A stretch of DNA of 64,000 nucleotides from Spongiivirga citrea (GTDB lineage Bacteria; Bacteroidota; Bacteroidia; Flavobacteriales; Flavobacteriaceae). Under the pieces are notes generated by a model that did not search any database, was not told the DNA's origin, and saw nothing but the letters and a program-made list of their open reading frames with translations. The stretch covers positions 1 to 64,000 of the forward strand of contig NZ_JAABOQ010000004.1 in NCBI RefSeq assembly GCF_010671565.1. The letters are read 5' to 3'. The position numbers were made by a program, and so were the translations under genes. Below, piece by piece: positions 58,401-64,000 of the stretch (positions are counted from its first letter, which is position 1; every line of letters starts with the position of its first letter).

Positions 58401-59517
58401 AACCCGTTACCTGCGTTGTAGGACTAAAAGGATTAACAATGGTTACTGGAGGGTTACCATCTATTTGTTCCCATTCAACAGTTTCATTAGTAAAGTCCGG
58501 TGTAGACCCAATAAGGGTTGCTGACGTAATTGAAGGATCGCAAAACCTTTGATTATCATTTTGCACAACTGCAGTAGTTACATCTTGGGTGGCACCAGGT
58601 ACTATTATATCCACTGTATCATTACCATTTACGCAAGGCCCAGAAACATCCCACCTGAAAGTATAGGTACCCTCAATTAAATTTGAAACTGATGTACTGG
58701 GACTATTAATATTAGCGATTGTAGGTGTGCTTGGACCTGTGACAAAAATCCATGTACCTTGCTGCCCATTTATGTTATTACCACCAAAACTTCCACTTAA
58801 AGAAGTAGACTGAGTAGCAGTATAACATTGTGATAGGTTTTGGTCAGGTCCGGCATCAACAGTACTTTCTCCTCCAAAATTTGTTACAAGAATATCTGAA
58901 AAAGAGCTACAAGATGTACCAGAATTTGTAAGTGTCCAACGCAAGGTAGTTGTTCCCGCGTTTGTCTCAGAAAGGTTTAAAGTCGTAGTAGTTGAACCAG
59001 GAAAATTAATTGTCACACCAGCATCGTTGCTCCCTACAATGGACCATATTCCAGTTTCGCCCGATCCGGGACTATTACCTGTAACTGTTATTGCCCCAGT
59101 ATTATCTGGGCATGAATTTACATTTCCACTAGTACTTGCTGTTGTTATAGAATTTACAACTACAGTAACAAAGTCTTCGGGCTCAGTGGCATTCTGACAT
59201 ACAGCCGAATACTTAAAAACATAGGTATTACCCCCACTATATCCTGTAATAACGGGATTGTTAATTCCTGTATCACTTATAATAACCGATGGCCCACTTA
59301 CCTGAGTCCATATAGGATTACTGGAAAAACTACCAGAACTATTTCCATCAAGCTGAAGAGTTTGATTCCCACAAATTGTCTGATCAACACCAGCATTCAC
59401 TACACAACTTTGAGCATGACCTATCATTGTTCCAAGGAACAAGAATAAGAGTAATATATAAAAAACACGAATATTTTTAAATGCGCTAAAAGATGTAAAT
59501 CGAGTAATAACATTCAT
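49447..59517 (-). CDS. Giant T9SS-exported adhesin with type B sorting domain
   Basis: A 3356-residue protein; the start at 59517 (NVITRFTSFSAFKNIRVFYILLLFLFLGTMIGHAQ) gives a normal signal peptide. Residue numbers here count from a possible ATG 10 codons upstream. Order: about a dozen PKD/Ig-like modules opening AGxDQ (about 45-1430), one DUF11 module (about 1439), seven CshA-fibril-like modules opening PVAVxD...NDTxxDG (about 1566-2369), seven more DUF11 modules opening DLSLTK (about 2369-3250), and a type B sorting domain with FSPNGDGTNDFF and NRWGN (about 3271-3366). It is predicted to form a long surface rod for gliding or adhesion, exported by T9SS and tethered via PorP/SprF. Confidence 0.92.
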   Translation of the reverse strand: MNVITRFTSFSAFKNIRVFYILLLFLFLGTMIGHAQSCVVNAGVDQTICGNQTLQLDGNSSGSFSSNPIWTQVSGPSVIISDTGINNPVITGYSGGNTYVFKYSAVCQNATEPEDFVTVVVNSITTASTSGNVNSCPDNTGAITVTGNSPGSGETGIWSIVGSNDAGVTINFPGSTTTTLNLSETNAGTTTLRWTLTNSGTSCSSFSDILVTNFGGESTVDAGPDQNLSQCYTATQSTSLSGSFGGNNINGQQGTWIFVTGPSTPTIANINSPSTSVSNLIEGTYTFRWDVSGPCVNGNDTVDIIVPGATQDVTTAVVQNDNQRFCDPSITSATLIGSTPDFTNETVEWEQIDGNPPVTIVNPFSPTTQVTGLNSPNSYRFRYTITNNITGCTSSDTGRVRFNNGSISIVVNSGNDIVGVCDQTSFSIPFVFSSGNRTEYSIISGPSDSSISFPTAYQNAGDSPTTINAFDVEGNYTVSFRRRRVGQILTSCDEATDAINVSVSLSPSGASAGSDQVLNCGETTATLAGSPVASGIAVWSQVSGPNTAVFSDIYEQSPTISGLVAGLYTFRYSVSGGPGCPVNFSDPDTTVLVSSNINGPSLAGSDQTICIDAPVQLAANTPTDDQTGTWSQTGGPAGVVFSDINDPNATATGFSSTAIYTLQWSVENSSINCGLPVTSTLDITTTTDVSPVAAEAGPDQCESSGTTIITLAGNDPPAGQQGIWTVAPSAGVTFADATQFDTTATVPTDGAYTFTWTIDFVTSNGCGTTSDDVEVTIADTGVFVSAGLDQTICLDPTTTPVPLSFTMAADIPPSPGVGTWILVSGNAGYTVDNANSPTATFSDLLDGTYVFEWRIDYGDCAFSADEVTINVGVPPTTANIPGGNQVLCGSNSTIITADPLLNPLTESGVWTVLSGAPNTPSIDDPSSNTINVTGLTTGSYTFRWTTTGSSPLCTSSSADVIVDVYAAATAGADQNLCLATSVFLEATTGTTGTWTIVSTTNPAGTAGFAPIQSPSNSNTANAPVDPGFEYVFEYTTDYTGTGITCNNSDQVTFVISNGPSEDPDAGDDQDVCIVDATATLLAGNTSIPGDVTSEWRLVSQPSGGAATIATPNNSITTDINNLTVPGLYIFELNFESNFCLDKADIVRVEVFEAPTPIEAGPDQPNACQLDAQLAATAPTIGIGTWVLTTDPSAGQVQIDSPNNPLSTISNIPDDAGNDGLDDVYVFTWTVSNGPLTSGACAPQSDTVTLTFTGAPPSIADAGTDQELCDASQTNLDAAAVSSGIGIWTQISGPNTANIASPNNPNSLIFGLIQGTYEFAWTTNGGGCSYTDTMEVTVLSQPVTAEAGPNQTIVEFATLTLDADDPSPFTGTWTQVSGPNTASILNPNSFNSQVTGTTVGTYIFQWTVTNGICSVVSDTVQIDVIGISDLELTKSVNPTSAKVGETILFTIDLFNNNANGNSNATGVIVQDFIPSGYTLVFGTVSNGGVYNAGNFSITWSNLTINNGNTVSLTFQATVNATGNYNNTAQVTASDQFDPDSTPNNNLGAEDDQSSVAITILPNDPPVADNDSSLGNTVGATVLVNIIDGDTDVDGTVEINTVNLILPGGETNVITDVQGDIVGFETSEGVWFYNDTTGLLSFDPADGFTGDPVPIQYTVDDNDGNTSNQATVTITYTPVDPIAVADENVIPTSPGDNTVLDILTNDTLGDGSTPLPTDVIVDLDPSTPGVVDTSVIIPNEGTWTYDPLTGLVTFVPDANLVGNPSIINYTITDADNNTAVSAPTTITINYQSPPVAVDDDSLNNAPVSTANLDLTANDTDADGNNTIDPTSVDLIPPGTAINIVTDANGNVISFDVPGEGNYVYVNITGILSFNPEFGFLGDPTDIQYTVDDNDGNISNQANINITYIPATAPIATNDANAVSTPQGADTVLDILANDTLGDGSTPTPADVTVDLDPGTAGVQNTISIPGEGTWTYNPSTGELSFAPEPSFTGSPTAITYELTDVDTGLSDTATVTVTYQELPVAVDDSSTANTAGATVVVDITVNDTDADGTIDDASVNLSTPTGAINITTDGDGDVTGFEVPGEGVWSYDGAGNISFAPAAGFTGNPTDITYTVDDNDGNTSNAATVNIEYTATNPVATNDANAVSTPQGADTVLDILANDTLGDGSTPTPSDVTVDLDPGTAGVQNTISIPGEGTWTYNPSTGELSFAPESGFDNDPTPIVYELTDLDTGLSDTATVTLDYLIDPVAVNDESLNNNPNNDVVIAILSNDNDPDGTLDPNGVNLIVPTGAINVVTDGDGDVTSFEVPGEGLWTYDPAIGDLTFAPEPGFITDPTPISYTVADNDGNISNEVTVVVDYVDVADLSLTKVVVDNDVTPFTGTEITFEIRVTNDGPANATGVIVEDLLPDGYDFILYSSTTGFYDENTGVWTVGNLASGSTETLLIDVLVNETGNYLNDAEITATDVLDLDSTPNNGVLAEDDQDEVNVIPQLTPRIDLSVTKTANTMTPDVGGQIVFTMTVTNDGPSDATNVVVTDLLASGYEYLSNTVTIGSYEPLNGSWTIGNLPNGTTETITITARVLESGDYSNKVEVTDATEPDIDSVPANNDDTEDDQQTIEPVPVSVSDLALTKTVNNPTPNVGETVQFEILVENLGLSDARGIEVTDLLPSGYTFVSFEATAGIYDEVTGLWRITRTLVQGDIERLTITAIVNPTGDYNNTAAITASDNNDSDITNNDDNAITIPVPISDLSLTKVVDNLNPDVTDLVTFTLTLTNDGPSEATGIVVTDALPSGFNWVSDTSGGAYDSTTGLWSIASLASGASTTIDITVSINTTGSYLNVAEVTAVNEIDPDSTPNNNVLSEDDQDEVQVFPRVITDIEVTKTVDNLNPTVGSQITFTVTVTNNGPSDATGIVVEDQLASGYQFVSATASAGIYDEAIGSWNVGNLANGITETINITVTVLPTGNYNNTAELIALDTFDPDSNPDNNIDSEDDQETINPRPTGLADLSITKSVDNATPLVGDMVEFTINLTNSGDSDATGVVVTDLLPAGYTFSSYISTAGLYNEVDGQWTLNSTVVNGNTESLIILAEVNSPSGIADEYINNVEITAADQADPDSVVADGFDIDDYADGIVDDDEATVIVTPQTVDIAVSKTVDNSDADIGDTVVFVITATNNSTVLNATNVVIQDALPSGYEFVSATTSSGIYDEATGFWTIAAVDASITETLSMTVTVLDADNYVNVASLISVDQSDVNPDNDQADAMVSPQCLTIFNEFSPNGDGTNDFFTIDCISRFPNNKLEVYNRWGNIVFEANGYNNDWDGTSNGRVTINPEKKLPVGTYYYILNLGDGSEPRAGWLYINR
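52890..53110. repeat. Near-identical internal repeat of the giant adhesin (copy 1)
   Basis: Matches 53565-53785 at a fixed 675-bp offset (225 residues) with only a few mismatches over about 190 bases, unlike the diverged neighbouring modules. It encodes a CshA-like module. Recent duplication or gene conversion is likely. Confidence 0.8.
53565..53785. repeat. Near-identical internal repeat of the giant adhesin (copy 2)
   Basis: Second copy of the 675-bp-offset repeat, spanning the CshA-like module that opens with PIATNDANAVSTPQG. Confidence 0.8.
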
Positions 59518-59547
59518 AAGAACGGGTAAAATTAATGGGGTAAACAA

Positions 59548-59884
59548 AATAGGTACAAAACAACTATTTTTTTTTAAGAAACCATTAACATTTTGAAATA
59601 AAAACGTGTAGTTTCAGGTTTAAAGGTTAAATTTATCGTCAAATAACATTAAAATAAACTTAAATTACCCTAAGCAACAATTAGTGAAACAACATATATT
59701 TAGCATTTAACGAATACCAATATGATTAGGGTTCGTAGATAGGATGCTAACTTAAAAAGTATCAAATTCCTTATGTTACTAATTGTCCAGAATGACACTA
59801 ATAAAACCTCTGATTTTTAAACCGTCGAAAATTAAAAAATAAACCCATAATCATATTATGGTTTAACCGCATTTTTAGCTTTTA
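59548..59884. other. Gene-free stretch upstream of the adhesin
   Basis: AT-rich sequence with a small hairpin (CCATAAT at 59845-59851 pairing with ATTATGG at 59855-59861 around CAT). No frame of note. It should contain the adhesin promoter, but no perfect TAnnTTTG was found. Confidence 0.45.
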
Positions 59885-60055
59885 ACTTAGCTAGTTTTGG
59901 AGTCATCCCAGATAAAAATGAATAATTAAAAAAGACTATTAACATTGTCTGAATACTATCTAGACATGTCATAAGTTTAAAAAATATATAGATACAATAT
60001 TAGAGATGAGTGTATCAAGAACTCCAGTTCTAACATTTACTTTTCTTGTCTATAG
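59885..60055 (-). pseudogene. Decayed START-like gene fragment
   Basis: This stretch aligns with the 5' part (about 60 codons) of the START-like gene at 37315-37494, with shared blocks such as GAGTCATCCCA and the TGTATC...GAA-T-CAAG-TTC segment, but with many substitutions and small indels. No reading frame survives. It follows the ompA remnant in the same orientation. Confidence 0.65.
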
Positions 60056-60061
60056 GTGGCA

Positions 60062-60123
60062 TTATGCATCTAACTTCGCAATAATGAACTCAGACTTACG
60101 ATTTAAATCTTGTTAATTAAGAT
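60062..60123 (-). pseudogene. Remnant of an OmpA-family C-terminus
   Basis: In one minus-strand frame it reads QDLNRKSEFIIAKLDA then stop, against QHDLNRRSEFIITRID at the end of the intact OmpA protein (9 of 10 matches in the DLNR.SEFII core). An in-frame stop lies just before it and no longer frame extends upstream. It sits downstream of the second porP gene, the same relative place as the intact ompA after the first. Confidence 0.75.
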
Positions 60124-60200
60124 CTAGAGCAAACAAATTGAGATACTAATTTAAAGGTTGAAACTTTCCTTATTAGCCTTTTTTGAAATTCTAATTTTTA

Positions 60201-61088
60201 TTAATATTTATTATCAAGGTTAAAGCGAAGCAGAACTTCATGTGTTCCACTATTATAAGTTGCGATATCCGTAATGGTATATTCGTATGAATATCCAATT
60301 TTTAACCACTTTGCGGCTCTAAAAAAAGTTGCTGCACTGATGCTTTCTTCATTACGATATGAAGCTCCTATTTCAAACTTTTTATAAAAACTAAATAACC
60401 CTGTTAGATCATAGGAAATAGGTGAACCCGCGACAGTCTTTATCATAAAGGAAGGATTGAAATCAATGTTTTCAGTCAATGTAAAAGTATAACCTGCTCC
60501 CGTAAATATGTGTAGCCTATCACTTGCAGAAACCGGAAAAAAGCCCTCTCTTTCGTATCTATCATTACTCAATAAACCAGGAGCTGAGATCGTCACAAAA
60601 TATTTTTCACCCAAAAGATAAGCACCAATCCCAATATTTGGATTAAACCTACTTACGTTTTGATTGAAAAGTGGGTCGTCATTAATACCGATTTTTACTA
60701 AATCAATATTTAGAAAGGATCCTCCAGCCTTCAAACCTAAGAACAAATTACTAGACTCCGATAGTTTTAATTTGTAAGAAAAATCAGCATATAAATGGGT
60801 CTCGTCTAATACAAATACATTGTCATGAACAACAGATAAGCCTAACCCTACATCATTACTTATTGGGGTACTTAATGAAAAACTTTGAGTTTCAGGTCCT
60901 CCAATAACACCAACCCACTGACTTCTAAAACCTGTATTTAACTCAGTATAACCTGTTGATCCAACATAAGCCGGGTTTACTATATTCATATTGTATTTGT
61001 ACAGGGTAAAATGAGGGTCTTGCTGTCCTGAAAGTTTGCAGGAACATAAAACAAGAAAAAGCAAATATATTCTAGTGATTCTATTCAT
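60201..61088 (-). CDS. PorP/SprF family protein (second copy)
   Basis: A 295-residue outer-membrane protein with its start at 61088 (NRITRIYLLFLVLCSCKLSGQQDPHF); the longer reading from 61115 has no signal advantage. After cleavage it reads QQDPHFTLYKYNMNIVNPAYVGSTGYTELNTGFRSQW, the family hallmark. Beta-strand-rich throughout, ending LLRFNLDNKY. It is paired with the thrombospondin-repeat protein encoded 38 bases upstream, as the first PorP is with the giant adhesin. The overall sequence is clearly diverged from the first copy. Confidence 0.9.
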   Translation of the reverse strand: MNRITRIYLLFLVLCSCKLSGQQDPHFTLYKYNMNIVNPAYVGSTGYTELNTGFRSQWVGVIGGPETQSFSLSTPISNDVGLGLSVVHDNVFVLDETHLYADFSYKLKLSESSNLFLGLKAGGSFLNIDLVKIGINDDPLFNQNVSRFNPNIGIGAYLLGEKYFVTISAPGLLSNDRYEREGFFPVSASDRLHIFTGAGYTFTLTENIDFNPSFMIKTVAGSPISYDLTGLFSFYKKFEIGASYRNEESISAATFFRAAKWLKIGYSYEYTITDIATYNSGTHEVLLRFNLDNKY

Positions 61089-61125
61089 TATCTTAAATTT
61101 TGTACGTGAAATCAACTATTAATGT

Positions 61126-63183
61126 TTAATAATTAATATAGATCCACCCATTAAATGGCATTGAATTAGGTTGTCCAGTACTAATGATATAGTAATAGTT
61201 TCCAACAGGCAGTTTATCACCAGATGAAATCACTCCTTTTACGTTAGAAACTCCATCCCAATTATTTGCATAACTAAGTGCGGTAAATACTTTGTGGCCC
61301 CACCTGTTATAAAGTTCTACCTTATTATTAGGAAACAGTTCAATGTTTTGTATTATCCAAAGATCATTGATTCCATCACCATTTGGAGAAAACCCTGGTT
61401 TTACCACTATATCACAAGAATCGCTATCTATGTAGTCTGGAATTCCATCATTATCACAGTCAGATGTATTGACATTACCGTTTTCATCTAAGATTTCTTC
61501 TCCGTCTGAAATACCGTCCCCATCACTATCGCTATTTGTTGGATTAGATCCTAGTGTTGATTCGTCACCATCGGAGATACCGTCACCATCGCTATCAGCA
61601 TTGTTCGGATCTGTACCAATCATAACTTCTTCTCCATCAGACAGACCATCACCATCAGTATCAGCATTGTTTGGATCAGTGCCCGAATTGAGTTCATCTT
61701 GATCAGAAATACCATCACCATCACTATCTTCGTTATTAGGATCAGTACCTGCTGCTGCTTCTTCATCGTTGGTCAAGCCATCTCCGTCTGCATCGCAAGT
61801 ACCTGCAGTGTTATCAGGTGAGCAAGGATCAGTGTTGGTCGCATCACCTTGATCTACCACGCCATCACCATCAGTATCTGTAGTTGTACTTTCTAGAGCA
61901 TCGATAATTCCATCGCCATCGGTATCGGTCGGATTATTTACATCCCCACCTACTTCTGCTCCGTCATTAATACCATCTCCATCGCTATCTGCATTATTAG
62001 GATCAGTACCCAATGTAGCTTCTTCGGCATCGGTTAAACCATCACCGTCACTATCCGTAGCACAACTACTATCAGTTGTAAATGGATCACAGATATTATT
62101 AGGATCACTAACGCCCGACGCTACAGCTGTAGTTGCAGGGTCATCTACTCCGTTTATTTCCTCTCCATCGTTTAATCCATCACCATCAGTGTCCGCTACA
62201 TTAGGATCAGTACCTGCTGCTGCTTCTTCATCGTTGGTCAAGCCATCTCCGTCTGCATCGCAAGTACCTGCAGTGTTATCAGGTGAGCAAGGATCAGTGT
62301 TGGTCGCATCACCTTGATCTGCCACGCCATCACCATCAGTATCTGTAGTTGTACTTTCTAGAGCATCGATAATTCCATCGCCATCGGTATCGGTCGGATT
62401 ATTTACATCCCCAACTACTTCTGCTCCGTCATTAATACCATCTCCATCGCTATCTGCATTATTAGGATCAGTACCCAATGTAGCTTCTTCGGTATTGGTC
62501 AGCCCGTCATTATCTGCATCACAATTCCCTACGGTGTTATCAGGAGAACATGCATCTAAGGCATCACTGGTGCCTGTGGCTACTATGGGCGTTGCAGGAT
62601 CGTCTACTCCATTGATCTCTTCTCCATCGTTAAGTCCGTCGCCATCACTATCGGCCACATTGGGATCAGTGCCTGCAGTAGCTTCTTCGGTATTGGTCAG
62701 CCCGTCATTATCTGCATCACAATTCCCTACGGTGTTATCAGGAGAACATGCATCTAAGGCATCACTGGTGCCTGTCGCTACTATGGGCGTTGCAGGATCG
62801 TCTACTCCATTGATCTCTTCTCCATCGTTAAGTCCGTCGCCATCACTATCGGCCACATTGGGATCAGTGCCTGCAGTAGCTTCTTCGGTATTGGTCAGCC
62901 CGTCATTATCTGCATCACAATTCCCTACGGTGTTATCAGGAGAACATGCATCTAAGGCATCACTGGTGCCTGTCGCTACTATGGGCGTTGCAGGATCGTC
63001 TACTCCATTGATCTCTTCACCATCATTAAGTCCGTCGCCATCACTATCGGCCACATTGGGATCAGTGCCTGCAGTAGCTTCTTCGGTATTGGTCAGCCCG
63101 TCATTATCTGCATCACAATTCCCTACGGTGTTATCAGGAGAACATGCATCTATTAAGTCCGTCGCCATCACTATCGGCCACAT
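61126..63183 (-). CDS. Thrombospondin-type-3 repeat T9SS substrate, C-terminal portion (after frameshift)
   Basis: A 685-residue frame with nothing but Asp-rich, calcium-binding thrombospondin type 3 repeats (DSDGDGxxDGEE, GTDPNxADxDGDGL) until about residue 570, then a type B sorting domain ([34 protein letters not shown]) at the C-terminus. Its first dozen residues are out of register with the repeats. The true N-terminal part is in another frame (63134 to the right edge). It would be exported by T9SS and anchored with the neighbouring PorP/SprF protein. The break at about 63155 makes it doubtful as a standalone gene. Confidence 0.85.
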   Translation of the reverse strand: MWPIVMATDLIDACSPDNTVGNCDADNDGLTNTEEATAGTDPNVADSDGDGLNDGEEINGVDDPATPIVATGTSDALDACSPDNTVGNCDADNDGLTNTEEATAGTDPNVADSDGDGLNDGEEINGVDDPATPIVATGTSDALDACSPDNTVGNCDADNDGLTNTEEATAGTDPNVADSDGDGLNDGEEINGVDDPATPIVATGTSDALDACSPDNTVGNCDADNDGLTNTEEATLGTDPNNADSDGDGINDGAEVVGDVNNPTDTDGDGIIDALESTTTDTDGDGVADQGDATNTDPCSPDNTAGTCDADGDGLTNDEEAAAGTDPNVADTDGDGLNDGEEINGVDDPATTAVASGVSDPNNICDPFTTDSSCATDSDGDGLTDAEEATLGTDPNNADSDGDGINDGAEVGGDVNNPTDTDGDGIIDALESTTTDTDGDGVVDQGDATNTDPCSPDNTAGTCDADGDGLTNDEEAAAGTDPNNEDSDGDGISDQDELNSGTDPNNADTDGDGLSDGEEVMIGTDPNNADSDGDGISDGDESTLGSNPTNSDSDGDGISDGEEILDENGNVNTSDCDNDGIPDYIDSDSCDIVVKPGFSPNGDGINDLWIIQNIELFPNNKVELYNRWGHKVFTALSYANNWDGVSNVKGVISSGDKLPVGNYYYIISTGQPNSMPFNGWIYINY
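61737..62027. repeat. Long direct repeat in the thrombospondin-repeat gene (copy 1)
   Basis: Nearly identical to 62202-62492 (465-bp offset, a multiple of three). Only isolated differences were seen, for example CTACCACG against CTGCCACG and CCCCACCTACT against CCCCAACTACT. Confidence 0.8.
62202..62492. repeat. Long direct repeat in the thrombospondin-repeat gene (copy 2)
   Basis: Second copy of the 465-bp-offset repeat, in frame with the first, immediately adjoining the 198-bp tandem array. Confidence 0.8.
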
Positions 63184-63660
63184 TGGGATCAGTGCCTGCA
63201 GTAGCTTCTTCGGTATTGGTCAGCCCGTCATTATCTGCATCACAATTCCCTACGGTGTTATCAGGAGAACATGCATCTAAGGCATCACTGGTGCCTGTCG
63301 CTACTATGGGCGTTGCAGGATCGTCTACTCCATTGATCTCTTCACCATCGTTAAGTCCGTCGCCATCACTATCGGCCACATTGGGATCAGTGCCTGCAGT
63401 AGCTTCTTCGGTATTGGTCAGCCCGTCATTATCTGCATCACAATTCCCTACGGTGTTATCAGGAGAACATGCATCTAAGGCATCACTGGTGCCTGTCGCT
63501 ACTATGGGCGTTGCAGGATCGTCTACTCCATTGATCTCTTCACCATCGTTAAGTCCGTCGCCATCACTATCGGCCACATTGGGATCAGTGCCTGCAGTAG
63601 CTTCTTCGGTATTGGTCAGCCCGTCATTATCTGCATCACAATTCCCTACGGTGTTATTAG
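62491..63660. repeat. 198-bp tandem array (66 residues per unit), one unit short by 71 bp
   Basis: The marker GGTATTGGTC recurs at 62491, 62689, 62887, 63085, 63212, 63410 and 63608. Spacings are 198, 198, 198, 127, 198 and 198 bases. Units are almost identical. The 127-bp step lacks 71 bases (joined at about 63152-63156, GCATCT directly to ATTAAGTCC), which is not a multiple of three. Confidence 0.92.
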
Positions 63661-64000
63661 GAATACAAGCATTTAATGGATCGGTATCCGTATTATCATT
63701 AACTCCATCTCCATCTGTGTCTACACTATAGGAATCTGTACCATTTGTTACTTCTGTACTATTAATAATTGTATCTCCATCACAATCTGCTGCCTGCCAG
63801 ATAGCATTCGCCGAATCATAACCGGTATATCCTGCAGACTGTACAGGTAAACAAGGATCATTTATTGCAGTATCAGTACTATCACCTACACCATCTCCAT
63901 CGGTATCGGTATCACAAGCATTAAAAAGAAGCGGATCTGTTACTTCTGCATTTGTTCCGGTATATCCATCTGTTCCTCCTGTTACCTGACCGTTTGCATC
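63134..64000 (-). CDS. Thrombospondin-type-3 repeat T9SS substrate, upstream portion (runs off the window)
   Basis: Open on the minus strand from the right edge to 63134 with no stop, so the true start is outside the window. It encodes DTDGDG-type repeats plus a linker with [36 protein letters not shown], then the 66-residue tandem units. After the shortened unit the frame shifts and ends after [10 protein letters not shown]. In the other frame the repeats continue into the C-terminal portion (61126-63183). The two were one gene. A real frameshift or an assembly collapse in the repeat are both possible. Confidence 0.85.
   Translation of the reverse strand, partial: DANGQVTGGTDGYTGTNAEVTDPLLFNACDTDTDGDGVGDSTDTAINDPCLPVQSAGYTGYDSANAIWQAADCDGDTIINSTEVTNGTDSYSVDTDGDGVNDNTDTDPLNACIPNNTVGNCDADNDGLTNTEEATAGTDPNVADSDGDGLNDGEEINGVDDPATPIVATGTSDALDACSPDNTVGNCDADNDGLTNTEEATAGTDPNVADSDGDGLNDGEEINGVDDPATPIVATGTSDALDACSPDNTVGNCDADNDGLTNTEEATAGTDPNVADSDGDGLNRCMFS

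Noticed and set aside
62495-63280. A 261-residue plus-strand frame rich in Ser/Pro
   Set aside because: It is the antisense shadow of the repeated minus-strand thrombospondin units; the repeats keep several frames open.
62491-63660. CRISPR-like array
   Set aside because: Units are 198 bp, contiguous and coding, with no short palindromic repeats or unique spacers.
63144-63731. A 195-residue plus-strand Ser/Pro-rich frame
   Set aside because: Same antisense shadow of the 198-bp repeats.

Overview
The window comes from a low-GC member of the Bacteroidota, almost certainly a marine-type Flavobacteriaceae. The evidence is Bacteroidota-type promoters (TAnnTTTG at -7), lineage families (DUF4294, DUF4290, DUF6090, DUF2911, the START-like family), PorP/SprF proteins, and very large secreted proteins ending in type B (gliding-motility-associated) sorting domains of the type IX secretion system (T9SS). 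No rRNA, tRNA, CRISPR array or insertion sequence was recognised.

Layout. 0.3-9.5 kb: DUF4294 protein, M42 peptidase, NUDIX hydrolase, a cNMP/CBS/nucleotidyltransferase protein paired with a DnaQ-like exonuclease, a three-gene biotin-dependent acyl-CoA carboxylase operon, and the ribosome-rescue hydrolase ArfB. 9.7-24.7 kb: acetamidase-like lipoprotein, small exported proteins, an acyl-CoA ligase, a sortilin-like beta-propeller protein, an ATP-grasp enzyme, and a tightly coupled trio of PIG-L deacetylase, a 39-residue membrane microprotein and a Na+/solute symporter. 24.7-28.0 kb: aquaporin, then an SRPBCC-SDR-photolyase operon with an inverted repeat at its promoter. 28.3-37.5 kb: housekeeping genes (murA, recQ, fmt, HU, yqgE, a class IV aminotransferase, a START-like protein).

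37.5-46.4 kb is the most distinctive part: a nitrate-respiration module with a 230-residue possible regulator, a MoaC-MogA fusion, a ModE-like regulator broken by a single-base frameshift, and napD, napA, a duplicated (tetraheme) NapB-like cytochrome, a tetraheme lipoprotein, a ferredoxin-like subunit and an NrfD-type quinol oxidase. The module is bracketed by 107-bp direct repeats (about 86% identical), each holding the 5' end of the START-like gene. The right copy has lost its start codon. This looks like an old insertion scar.

46.5-64.0 kb (minus strand) holds two successive T9SS surface modules. Module 1 is a 3.36-kilo-residue adhesin, a PorP/SprF protein and an OmpA/PD40 protein. Module 2 is a thrombospondin-type-3 repeat protein running off the window, a second PorP/SprF protein, and only a remnant of the OmpA gene followed by a decayed START-like fragment. 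The parallel order suggests a tandem duplication of START-ompA-porP-adhesin, with later decay of one copy and insertion of the nap module beside the other. The module 2 adhesin carries a 198-bp tandem array in which one unit is 71 bp short, breaking the reading frame.
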